From: a bacterium
Lineage (GTDB): Bacteria; Armatimonadota; HRBIN16
Assembly: GCA_025057335.1 (NCBI GenBank)
Contig: JANWXG010000138.1
Location: forward strand, 1 to 7,177
DNA length: 7,177 bases
Reading direction: 5' to 3'
Shown: positions 1 to 5,502 of the stretch, one piece after another
Numbering within the stretch: position 1 is the first letter of the stretch
How the letters are laid out: every line of letters begins with the position of its first letter
Made by a program: the position numbers and the translations under genes
The notes under the pieces: model-generated
Told to the model about the DNA's origin: nothing
What the model saw: the letters and a program-made list of their open reading frames with translations, nothing else
Databases searched by the model: none

Positions 1-73
1 CGTGCTTCACTACGAACGAGAAAGTTCGCCGTGCGCACTTTTGTGCCAGAGCGCCGCGCTGGTAGTAGCGCAC
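1..73 (-). CDS. Possible start of a further leftward gene, truncated by the window
   Basis: On the minus strand a GTG at 71-73 is preceded by AGGAGG (83-88) at nine nt, and 24 codons read without a stop to the window edge. The peptide begins VRYYQRGALAQKCARR (initiator GTG shown as V) and is basic; I do not recognise it. An open run this short is common by chance in GC-rich DNA, and the Shine-Dalgarno match partly falls on the end of the palindrome, so this is only a candidate. The stretch 1-203 otherwise holds the inverted repeats listed separately and no other coding signal I can support. Confidence 0.2.
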   Translation of the reverse strand, partial: MRYYQRGALAQKCARRTFSFVVKH

Positions 74-83
74 GTCAGTGCGC
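56..83. other. Two mutually exclusive short stems
   Basis: GCGCAC (68-73) and GTGCGC (78-83) form a perfect 6-bp stem with a four-base loop. GCGCT (56-60) and AGCGC (67-71) form a 5-bp stem that uses four of the same bases, so only one can form at a time. No T run adjoins either stem. The pair could be chance in GC-rich DNA. Confidence 0.35.
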
Positions 84-86
84 CTC

Positions 87-145
87 CTGTCATTCTCATC
101 GCAGCGAAGAATCTCCGAGATGCTTCACCCTGTTCAGCATGACAG
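87..145. repeat. 59-nt imperfect palindrome, dispersed-repeat type
   Basis: Outer arms CTGTCAT (87-93) and ATGACAG (139-145) are perfect complements; inner ATCTC (111-115) and GAGAT (117-121) close the centre at base 116. Between them GCAGCGAAGAATCTC on one arm and the GGGTGAAGCATCTC complement on the other match imperfectly. From memory, similar TGTCATTCTGAG...GAAGAATCTC palindromes occur in many copies between genes in several environmental phyla. No transposase or T run is present. It may act as an mRNA 3'-end stabiliser or be a non-autonomous element; only one full copy is in the window. Confidence 0.65.
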
Positions 146-178
146 CAAGGATGCCCCTTCTTCGCTTGCGCTCCTTGC
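145..178. repeat. Inverted repeat with a 20-nt loop
   Basis: GCAAGGA at 145-151 is matched exactly by TCCTTGC at 172-178. Inside the loop, on the minus strand, lies GAGCGCAAGCGAAGAA (158-173), which resembles the half-unit of the neighbouring palindrome. It abuts that palindrome at base 145. Confidence 0.5.
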
Positions 179-193
179 AGGCTGAAGCCTACA
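176..193 (-). other. Small hairpin just after the EF-G-2 stop
   Basis: On the minus strand TGTAGGC TTCA GCCTGCA can form a 7-bp stem (one G-U pair) with a four-base loop, starting 10 nt after the TAG stop. It could protect or end the transcript, but no T run follows it, so it is not a standard intrinsic terminator. Confidence 0.4.
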
Positions 194-203
194 CAGACGC
201 CTC

Positions 204-2288
204 CTACTTCTCCGCCTCCGCACGCTCGCGCTTGGCACGCTCGATAATCTGCTGCGCGATATGCGCGGGTACCTCATCGTAGTGTGAGAACTCGGTAGAG
301 AACCTCCCTCGCCCCCGCGTGATGGAGCGCAGGTCAATCGCATAGCGTACCATCTCCGCCTGCGGCACCATTGCGATAATCTTTTGCCGCCCCGACCCGG
401 CGCTCTCCGTGCCCATCACGCGCCCGCGTTTGCCGTTCAGGTCGCTGATGACGTCGCCCAGAAACTCTTCGGGCACCACAATCTCTACCTTCAGGATGGG
501 CTCCAACAGCACCATGTTGGCTTTCGCCGCCGCGTTCTGGAACGCTAGGCTACCCGCAATCTGGAACGCCTGGTCAGAGGAGTCCACTGTGTGGTACGAA
601 CCGTCGTACACTGCACACTTCACGTTCACCACGGGGTAGCCCGCCAGCACGCCGCGGCGCATTGCCTCGCGCACGCCCTTCTCCACAGCGGGAATGTACT
701 GCTTCGGAATAACACCGCCCACGATGCGGTCCTCGAACAGGAACTCACCATCGGGGTACGGCTCGATTTCGATCCAGCAGTCGCCATACTGACCGCGACC
801 GCCGGTCTGCTTCTTGTGCTTGCCCTGCGCCTGCGCCTTGCTACGGATGGTCTCACGGTAGGGAATGCGCAGCTCCTCGACGTTCACCTCCGTGCCGAAC
901 TTGCGCTTCATGCGCTCGATAACCACATCGAGGTGCGACTCGCCCATGCCCGAAATCACCGTCTGCCCCGTTTCGGGGTCGCGGTAGTAGCGGAAGGTAG
1001 GATCTTCCTCCGCTAGGCGAGCCAGCGCAGGTCCCAGACGGTCTTCGTCCGCTTTGCTCTTGGCGCGAATCGCCACGCTGTACACGGGCGCAGGGAACTC
1101 AATCGGCGGTAGGATAATCGGCTTGGCACGGTCAGTGAGCGTGTCGCCCGTGCTGGTCTCCTGCAGCTTAGCAATAGCCCCGATGTCGCCTGAGTGCACC
1201 GCCGGGGTAGGCTCTTGCTGTTTGCCTCGCAGGAAGAAAATCTGTCCTACGCGCTCGTCGCGCTCCTTGTTGGCGTTCCACACATGGCTATCCGAGCGCA
1301 GCACGCCCGACATCACGCGGAAGTAGGTCAACTTGCCCACGTAGGGGTCTGCCATCGTCTTGAACACGAACGCAGCCAGCGGCTCGCTGTCGCTCGGCTG
1401 GCGCGTCTCCTCCTGCCCCGTCTGCGGATTCTTGCCCTTCGCGGGCGGTATATCCGCTGGCGAGGGAAACTCACTGATGATGAAGTCCAGCAGGGCGGTC
1501 AAACCGTTCAGGTTGAACGCCGAGCCACAGATGACGGGCATCAGCTTACCGCTGGCAATGCCCAGCTTCAGCCCGCGACGCACCTCATCCGGGGTGAGCG
1601 GCTCGCCTTCCAGATACTTTAGCGTCAGCTCATCGTCGCCTTCCGCCGCCGACTCCTCCAGCCACTCATGGTAGCGGTTCACCTGCTCCTGCAGGGCGGC
1701 AGGGATTTCCGACTCGGTGGCTTTGGCACCTACCCCGCGGATGGCGCGCATCGAGATGAGGTCAATCACGCCCTCGAACGCCGCCTCCGCCCCGATGGGC
1801 ACCACCACAGGCACCGCTCGCGGGCCAAAGCGCTCGCGCAGCTCCTTGAGGCGCGTCTCGAAGTCGGCGTTTTCGCGATCCATCTTGCTGATGAAGACCG
1901 CACGAGCGATGCCACGCCTCTCGATATACTCCAGCGCAAGGTCGAAGCCCACTTCGGGCGCGCTCTGCGCGGGAGTCACCAACACCGCAGCGTCGGCAAC
2001 ATGCAGCGCACCCACCATATCCCCTACGAAATCCAGATAGCCGGGCGCATCGATCACGTTGATTTTATGCCCCTTCCACTCCACTGGCGCAACGGCGGCG
2101 TTGATGCTAATCTTGCGCTTGACCTCGTCGGCATCGAAGTCCGACACAGTGTTTCCATCTTCCACCTTGCCCATGCGGTCGATGCCCCCAGAGATGAACA
2201 ACAACGCTTCGGTCAAGCTGGTCTTTCCGGAACCGCCATGTCCCACCAACGCCACATTGCGTATCGCCTTGATGTCTACCTGTTTCAC
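204..2288 (-). CDS. Elongation factor G-like translational GTPase, EF-G-2 type
   Basis: 694-residue protein with the complete EF-G domain set. The GTPase domain has P-loop GHGGSGKT at 16-23, switch I KRKISI at 57-62, G3 DAPGY at 80-84, G4 SKMD at 134-137 and G5 CGSAF at 254-258. Domain II begins near 303, domain III near 396, domain IV covers about 475-595 (QTGGRGQYGD at 494-503; loop SYHTVDSSDQAF at 564-575), and domain V ends about 675. It closely resembles what I recall of Thermus thermophilus EF-G-2, which shares the DAPGY motif. Canonical EF-G has DTPGH and NKMD, so this is a paralog rather than the main translocase. Its role in cells is not settled. GTG start with AGGAGG eight nt upstream; probably cotranscribed with rplE. 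Confidence 0.93.
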   Translation of the reverse strand: MKQVDIKAIRNVALVGHGGSGKTSLTEALLFISGGIDRMGKVEDGNTVSDFDADEVKRKISINAAVAPVEWKGHKINVIDAPGYLDFVGDMVGALHVADAAVLVTPAQSAPEVGFDLALEYIERRGIARAVFISKMDRENADFETRLKELRERFGPRAVPVVVPIGAEAAFEGVIDLISMRAIRGVGAKATESEIPAALQEQVNRYHEWLEESAAEGDDELTLKYLEGEPLTPDEVRRGLKLGIASGKLMPVICGSAFNLNGLTALLDFIISEFPSPADIPPAKGKNPQTGQEETRQPSDSEPLAAFVFKTMADPYVGKLTYFRVMSGVLRSDSHVWNANKERDERVGQIFFLRGKQQEPTPAVHSGDIGAIAKLQETSTGDTLTDRAKPIILPPIEFPAPVYSVAIRAKSKADEDRLGPALARLAEEDPTFRYYRDPETGQTVISGMGESHLDVVIERMKRKFGTEVNVEELRIPYRETIRSKAQAQGKHKKQTGGRGQYGDCWIEIEPYPDGEFLFEDRIVGGVIPKQYIPAVEKGVREAMRRGVLAGYPVVNVKCAVYDGSYHTVDSSDQAFQIAGSLAFQNAAAKANMVLLEPILKVEIVVPEEFLGDVISDLNGKRGRVMGTESAGSGRQKIIAMVPQAEMVRYAIDLRSITRGRGRFSTEFSHYDEVPAHIAQQIIERAKRERAEAEK

Positions 2289-2296
2289 CGAAACGC

Positions 2297-2302
2297 CCTC
2301 CT
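2297..2302 (-). promoter_or_regulatory. Shine-Dalgarno of the EF-G-2 gene, supports the GTG start
   Basis: Minus-strand AGGAGG, eight nt before GTG in the 54-nt rplE/EF-G-2 gap. The gap shows only a weak four-base stem (CTTA CGC TAAG on the minus strand) and no T run, so no terminator is evident. Confidence 0.75.
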
Positions 2303-2342
2303 GTCTCGCTTCCCCCGATCACTCTTAGCGTAAGGCGCTGGT

Positions 2343-2912
2343 CTACCGCTGTCGGAACGGCATGCCCAGCGCTGTGAGCAGCGCACGCGCCTCCTCATCC
2401 GTACGTGCTGTAGTCACGATACAGATGTCCATCCCCCGAATGCGGTCTACCTGGTCATACACAATCTCCGGGAACACCAGCTGCTCGCGCATGCCCATAG
2501 AGAAGTTGCCACGCCCGTCGAACGAGTTCGGAGACACGCCCTGAAAGTCACGCACGCGCGGCAGCACGATGTTCATCAGCTTGTCCAAGAAGTCGTACAT
2601 ACGGTTGCCGCGCAGGGTGACCATCGCACCGATGCGATGTCCCTTACGGATGCGGAAGTTGGAGATGGACTTGCGCGCCCGCGTGACGACTGGTTTCTGC
2701 CCGGAGATGAGCGCCAAGTCGCGCACCGCGCCGTCCAGCTGTTTCGGGTCTTGTTCGCCCTGCCCTACGCCCATGTTAATCACAATCTTCACCAGGCGCG
2801 GTACCTGCATCACCGACTTGTACCCAAACTGCTGCATCAGCTGGGGCACGACTTCGTTCTGGTATTTCTCCTTCAACCGCGATACGTATCGTGTGTCTGT
2901 CGTTTCGCTCAT
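2343..2912 (-). CDS. rplE: 50S ribosomal protein L5 (uL5)
   Basis: Complete 189-residue L5, within the usual 178-190. It binds 5S rRNA and 23S helix 84 in the central protuberance and contacts P-site tRNA. The N-terminal part has the LVKIVINMGVG strand at about 40-50. The middle has GQKPVVTRARKSISNFRIRK (about 71-90). The C-terminal part has FQGVSPNSFDGRGNFSMG (about 123-140) and ends TDEEARALLTALGMPF. ATG start with GAGAGGAG about 12 nt upstream, a slightly long spacing. The TAG stop is 54 nt before the EF-G-2 gene. The uS14 gene that normally follows L5 is absent here. Confidence 0.98.
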   Translation of the reverse strand: MSETTDTRYVSRLKEKYQNEVVPQLMQQFGYKSVMQVPRLVKIVINMGVGQGEQDPKQLDGAVRDLALISGQKPVVTRARKSISNFRIRKGHRIGAMVTLRGNRMYDFLDKLMNIVLPRVRDFQGVSPNSFDGRGNFSMGMREQLVFPEIVYDQVDRIRGMDICIVTTARTDEEARALLTALGMPFRQR

Positions 2913-2956
2913 CGTCCCACATCACTCCTCTCGCCACCCTCGGCGATAGATACTGG

Positions 2957-3340
2957 CTACACCGAGTCGATGTACTCCTTACACTTCTTACATGTACGCA
3001 CACGCTTGCCGTCCTGTGTGAACGAGGTTGCGATGCGCGTGCGCTGGTTGCACCGCGGGCACACCAGCATCACTTTCGAGACATGCAACGGTGCGGGCTT
3101 GGTCACACGTCCTGTTTGCGTCTGCGGCGTTGCCCGGCTGGTAGGTGTCCGCTTCTGATGGCGCACCACCAGGTTCACGCCGTCCACCAGCACACGGTTC
3201 TCACGCGGGAAGGTTTGCACCACCTTGCCCCGCTTGCCTCGGTCTTTACCCGCGATCACCTCTACCAGGTCGCCCTTGCGTATCTTCAAGGGGCGTACCA
3301 TCCGCCCAACCTGTTTGCCTTTTTGGGTTGCTGTGCTCAT
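2957..3340 (-). CDS. rplX: 50S ribosomal protein L24 (uL24) with a four-cysteine C-terminus
   Basis: 127-residue L24, an assembly-initiating 23S rRNA-binding protein near the tunnel exit. The KOW motif follows RKGDLVEVIAGKDRGKRGKV (about 21-40). The C-terminal part has C94PRC97 and C117KKC120, a CxxC pair set able to form a zinc ribbon, as in many bacterial L24 proteins. The start at residue 1 has GAGAGGG six nt upstream; the ATG at codon 14 (ending at base 3301) would match shorter L24 N-termini but has a poorer leader. I keep the longer form, which adds a 13-residue basic N-terminal extension. The TAG stop is 44 nt before rplE. Confidence 0.96.
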   Translation of the reverse strand: MSTATQKGKQVGRMVRPLKIRKGDLVEVIAGKDRGKRGKVVQTFPRENRVLVDGVNLVVRHQKRTPTSRATPQTQTGRVTKPAPLHVSKVMLVCPRCNQRTRIATSFTQDGKRVRTCKKCKEYIDSV

Positions 3341-3353
3341 GTTTGTCCCTCTC

Positions 3354-3722
3354 CTACAACACCTCGGGCGCCAGCGACACGATGCGCATGAAGTTACGCT
3401 CGCGCAGCTCGCGCGCTACAGGTCCGAAAATGCGCGTGCCGCGTGGCTCCAGGCTGTTGGTCACCACCACTGCGGCGTTCTCATCGAAGCGCAGGGTGGA
3501 GCCGTCAGGGCGGCGAATCGGCTGCTTGGTGCGCACCACTACCGCCTTCACCACGTCGCTCTTCTTGACGGGCATCCCCGGCGTCGCTGACTTCACCACC
3601 GCCACGATGACGTCTCCCACGCGGGCATAGCGTGTGCTAGAGCCTTTCAACACGCGGATGCACATCAGCTCGCGCGCGCCTGAGTTATCGGCAGCCTTCA
3701 GACGAGTGTATATCTGAATCAT
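3354..3722 (-). CDS. rplN: 50S ribosomal protein L14 (uL14)
   Basis: Complete 122-residue L14, exactly the usual length. It is a five-stranded beta-barrel protein at the subunit interface that forms bridges to 16S rRNA and is the binding site of the silencing factor RsfS. MIQIYTRLKAADNSGARELM starts the protein, followed by CIRVLKG and YARVGDVIVAVVKSATPG (about 33-50). The C-terminal half has RFDENAAVVV, RGTRIFGPVARELRE and the ending IVSLAPEVL. ATG start with GGGGGAGG about nine nt upstream. The TAG stop is 13 nt before rplX. Confidence 0.98.
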   Translation of the reverse strand: MIQIYTRLKAADNSGARELMCIRVLKGSSTRYARVGDVIVAVVKSATPGMPVKKSDVVKAVVVRTKQPIRRPDGSTLRFDENAAVVVTNSLEPRGTRIFGPVARELRERNFMRIVSLAPEVL

Positions 3723-3741
3723 GGCGACAGACCTCCCCCTG

Positions 3742-4014
3742 TTACTGTGCCTTCTGGATGATGCGTGCCACGCGCCAGCGCTTCAGCTTGCTTAGGGGGC
3801 GAGTCTCCATAATCTCCACCACGTCGCCCACCCGACATTCGTTGTTCTCATCGTGCGCATGGAACTTCTTGGTACGCTTGACCGTCTTGCCATAGAGCGG
3901 GTGGCGCATGATGCGCTCCACCGCCACCACAACGGTCTTATCCATACGGTCGCTGACTACCACGCCCACACGCACCTTGCGGCGCCCGCGCGTGACCACT
4001 TCCTGTTCCGCCAT
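3742..4014 (-). CDS. rpsQ: 30S ribosomal protein S17 (uS17)
   Basis: Complete 90-residue S17, a primary 16S rRNA-binding protein with an OB fold in the 30S body. The family signature is clear: KVRVGVVVSDRMDKTVVVAV, then ERIMRHPLYGKTVKRTKKF, then CRVGDVVEIMETRPLSKLKR. ATG start with a strong GGGGGAGGAG sequence ending six nt upstream. The TAA stop is 19 nt before rplN. Length and residues are normal. Confidence 0.98.
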   Translation of the reverse strand: MAEQEVVTRGRRKVRVGVVVSDRMDKTVVVAVERIMRHPLYGKTVKRTKKFHAHDENNECRVGDVVEIMETRPLSKLKRWRVARIIQKAQ

Positions 4015-4032
4015 GTATGCTCCTCCCCCGTG

Positions 4033-4248
4033 TTACGAGCTCCTCTGCTGCGCGCGCTGCTTCTCCGTGATGATGGTGAGCAGGCGCGCGATGTTGTGCC
4101 GCGTGATGCGGATGCTGGCTGTATCACTCAGTTTGCGCACCGCCTTGTTCTGTCGGAGCTGGAACAACCTCTCCCTCTCCTGCTGCAACCTCTGGTGCAG
4201 CTCCGACAGGCTCAGCTGGCGCAGTTCCTCCGGCTTGAGCGGTTTCAT
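4033..4248 (-). CDS. rpmC: 50S ribosomal protein L29 (uL29)
   Basis: 71-residue L29, a two-helix antiparallel protein beside the exit tunnel that with L23 forms part of the trigger-factor and SRP docking surface. The sequence MKPLKPEELRQLSLSEL, then LQQERERLFQLRQNKAVRKL, then RHNIARLLTII shows the family helices. The open frame continues 33 codons upstream within rplP, but the chosen ATG fits the family N-terminus and has GAGGGGG three bases before it. Its first 125 nt overlap the rplP frame. Here 36 of the first 41 codons end in G or C, so rpmC is the frame with host-like codon use. Three AGG and two TTG codons cluster at about codons 20-28. The TAA stop is 18 nt before rpsQ. Confidence 0.95.
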   Translation of the reverse strand: MKPLKPEELRQLSLSELHQRLQQERERLFQLRQNKAVRKLSDTASIRITRHNIARLLTIITEKQRAQQRSS

Positions 4249-4669
4249 AGTCCCCCTCGAAATCCCGTCGTGTGACGAATTTGGTTGCGATAGGCAGTTT
4301 GTGTGCCGCGCGGCGCATCGCCTCGCGTGCCAGCTCTTCGGGCACACCCGCCATTTCGAATAGGATGCGCCCTGGCTTCACTACCGCCACCCAGCCTGCT
4401 GGCGCGCCTTTACCGCTGCCCATGCGCGTCTCTGCAGGCTTCTTGGTGTACGGCTTGTCGGGAAAGACGCGAATCCAAATTTTTCCACCTCGACGCACGT
4501 GACGGGTCATCGCCACACGCGCCGCCTCGATCTGGTTGCTAGTCATCCAGCAAGACTCCAGCGCTTGCAACCCGTACTCGCCGAAATCTAGCTTGGTTGC
4601 CCCGGACGACTTGCCCGTGCGTCGCCCGCGATGCTGTCGGCGATACTTAACTCGCTTCGGCATCAACAT
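4124..4669 (-). CDS. rplP: 50S ribosomal protein L16 (uL16), frame runs on into rpmC
   Basis: L16 organises the A-site tRNA region of the 50S subunit and is assembled late. The core is typical: MLMPKRVKYRRQHRGR at the N-terminus, TRMGSGKG at about 81-88, WVAVVKPGRILFEMAG at about 93-108, and HKLPIATKFVTRR at about 123-135. As read, the frame is 181 codons, against about 135-145 in the family. Residues 141-181 lie wholly inside rpmC in another frame and form an Ala/Gly/Pro/Glu-rich tail. By my count only 12 of those 41 codons end in G or C, against about 97 of 140 in the core. One extra G in the G run at 4252-4256 would end the protein at residue 142 (RRDFEGGL, then TGA). Start chosen at the first ATG, 10 nt after AGGAGG; the ATG two codons later is less well spaced. 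Confidence 0.93.
   Translation of the reverse strand: MLMPKRVKYRRQHRGRRTGKSSGATKLDFGEYGLQALESCWMTSNQIEAARVAMTRHVRRGGKIWIRVFPDKPYTKKPAETRMGSGKGAPAGWVAVVKPGRILFEMAGVPEELAREAMRRAAHKLPIATKFVTRRDFEGDYETAQAGGTAPAEPVGAAPEVAAGEGEVVPAPTEQGGAQTE
4252..4256 (-). other. Five-G run at the rplP/rpmC junction
   Basis: On the minus strand this run of five G is part of the rpmC ribosome-binding sequence GAGGGGG, three bases before the rpmC ATG. It also lies in the last codons of the L16 core. A sixth G would place TGA over the rpmC start as ATGA; a missing G would fuse L16 in frame to L29. Homopolymers of this kind are sites of both real slippage and sequencing error. Confidence 0.7.
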
Positions 4670-5477
4670 TGCTGCGTTGCCTCCTTCCTCCCCGACGACC
4701 GCGGCGTCGGCGTCCAGCGGGACGCTCGCCCTCTTGTGGCGTAGCGAGCGTCACTTCGCGCGTCTCCTCTTCTACCTTCTGCCCCGGCAGCACGTCCCCA
4801 CGATAAATCCACACCTTCACGCCGATGTTGCCGTAGGTCGTGGGCGCTTCTGCAAAACCATAGTCTACATCTGCACGAATCGTCTGCAGCGGGATTTTGC
4901 CCATCTTGTCCACTTCGGCACGTGCCATCTCTGCGCCCGCCAACCGCCCCGCCACGCGCACCTTAATGCCTTGGGCGCCCGCCCGCATGGTGCGCAGAAT
5001 CGCCTGACGCATCGCTCGCTTATACGAGACACGGCGCGAAATCTGCTGCGCGATGTTCTCCGCCACCAGCTGGGCGTCTTTATCGGGGTCTTCGACGTCC
5101 TGCACATGTACATGCACGTCCACCGCAGGGCGGGCGTTCTTATCGCGCGCCGCCCGATGGCGGTAGGTCGGGTCCAGCAAGTGAATCAGAGCCTGGCGTA
5201 TCTCCTCCAGTCCCCTCCCCTGCCGTCCGATGAGGATGCCGGGACGGGCAGAGTGGATAGCAACCTCCACCCGGTTGGCGGCGCGCTCGATCTCGATACG
5301 CGAAATCGCCGCCGATGCCAGGTCGGGACGACGCTTGGGCAGGTCCTTTTTCAGAAAGCGACGAATCTTGTAGTCCTCATACACCCACTTCGCGTAGTCC
5401 TTATCCGAGAACCAGCGACTGTCCCAGTCGCGGATGATGCCTACGCGAAAACCGATTGGATGAATCTTCTGTCCCAA
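4647..5477 (-). CDS. rpsC: 30S ribosomal protein S3 (uS3), TTG start, basic C-terminal extension
   Basis: 276-residue S3, longer than the common 210-240. S3 sits at the mRNA entry channel of the 30S head and takes part in mRNA unwinding. The N-terminus MGQKIHPIGFRVG is diagnostic. The type II KH domain has its GxxG loop as GRQG at about 84-87. The C-terminal domain contains GAQGIKVRVAGRLAGAEMAR and TTYGNIGVKVWIYRG (about 213-227). The start codon is TTG, supported by AGGAGG six nt upstream and by exact agreement with the family N-terminus. Two additions are visible: an Arg/Lys-rich insertion of about a dozen residues near 103-117, and an Arg/Gly-rich tail from about 252. The last 23 nt overlap rplP, and the rplP ribosome-binding site lies inside this gene. 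Confidence 0.97.
   Translation of the reverse strand: MGQKIHPIGFRVGIIRDWDSRWFSDKDYAKWVYEDYKIRRFLKKDLPKRRPDLASAAISRIEIERAANRVEVAIHSARPGILIGRQGRGLEEIRQALIHLLDPTYRHRAARDKNARPAVDVHVHVQDVEDPDKDAQLVAENIAQQISRRVSYKRAMRQAILRTMRAGAQGIKVRVAGRLAGAEMARAEVDKMGKIPLQTIRADVDYGFAEAPTTYGNIGVKVWIYRGDVLPGQKVEEETREVTLATPQEGERPAGRRRRGRRGGRRQRSNVDAEAS
4680..4685 (-). promoter_or_regulatory. Shine-Dalgarno of rplP inside the rpsC coding region
   Basis: Minus-strand AGGAGG, part of a longer GGGGAGGAAGGAGG stretch, ends 10 nt before the rplP ATG. The same six bases are two AGG arginine codons in the basic tail of S3, so the site has a double role. Confidence 0.8.
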
Positions 5478-5483
5478 GCTGAA

Positions 5484-5489
5484 CCTCCT
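5484..5489 (-). promoter_or_regulatory. Shine-Dalgarno of rpsC, decides the TTG start
   Basis: Minus-strand AGGAGG, six bases before TTG, in the rplV-rpsC gap. No in-frame ATG is found at the family N-terminus, so this strong site supports initiation at TTG. Confidence 0.85.
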
Positions 5490-5502
5490 CCGGCTTGCTC
5501 AC

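Noticed and set aside
13..28. CGAAC/GTTCG inverted repeat with a six-base loop
   Set aside because: Only 5 bp, with no T run and no second supporting signal; likely chance.
35..46. GCAC TTTT GTGC stem
   Set aside because: Four-base stem with its T run in the loop rather than after it; not a terminator.
122..153. Possible minus-strand promoter (TTGCTG, 17-nt spacer, AAGCAT)
   Set aside because: The -10 element is poor and the bases are explained by the palindrome.
591..1016. 141-codon plus-strand open frame opposite EF-G-2 domains III-IV
   Set aside because: Antisense shadow of well-conserved coding sequence, with no supporting start signal or family match.
1668..2333. 221-codon plus-strand open frame opposite the EF-G-2 gene
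   Set aside because: It lies over the conserved GTPase domain, is His/Arg-rich without domain features, and is explained as a shadow.
2776..3003. 75-codon minus-strand frame spanning the rplX/rplE gap
   Set aside because: It overlaps the start of rplE and the end of rplX in a different frame and has no family features.
4249..4347. Longer L29 starting inside rplP
   Set aside because: The upstream 33 codons are the shadow of conserved L16 sequence; L29 homology begins at the ATG at 4248.
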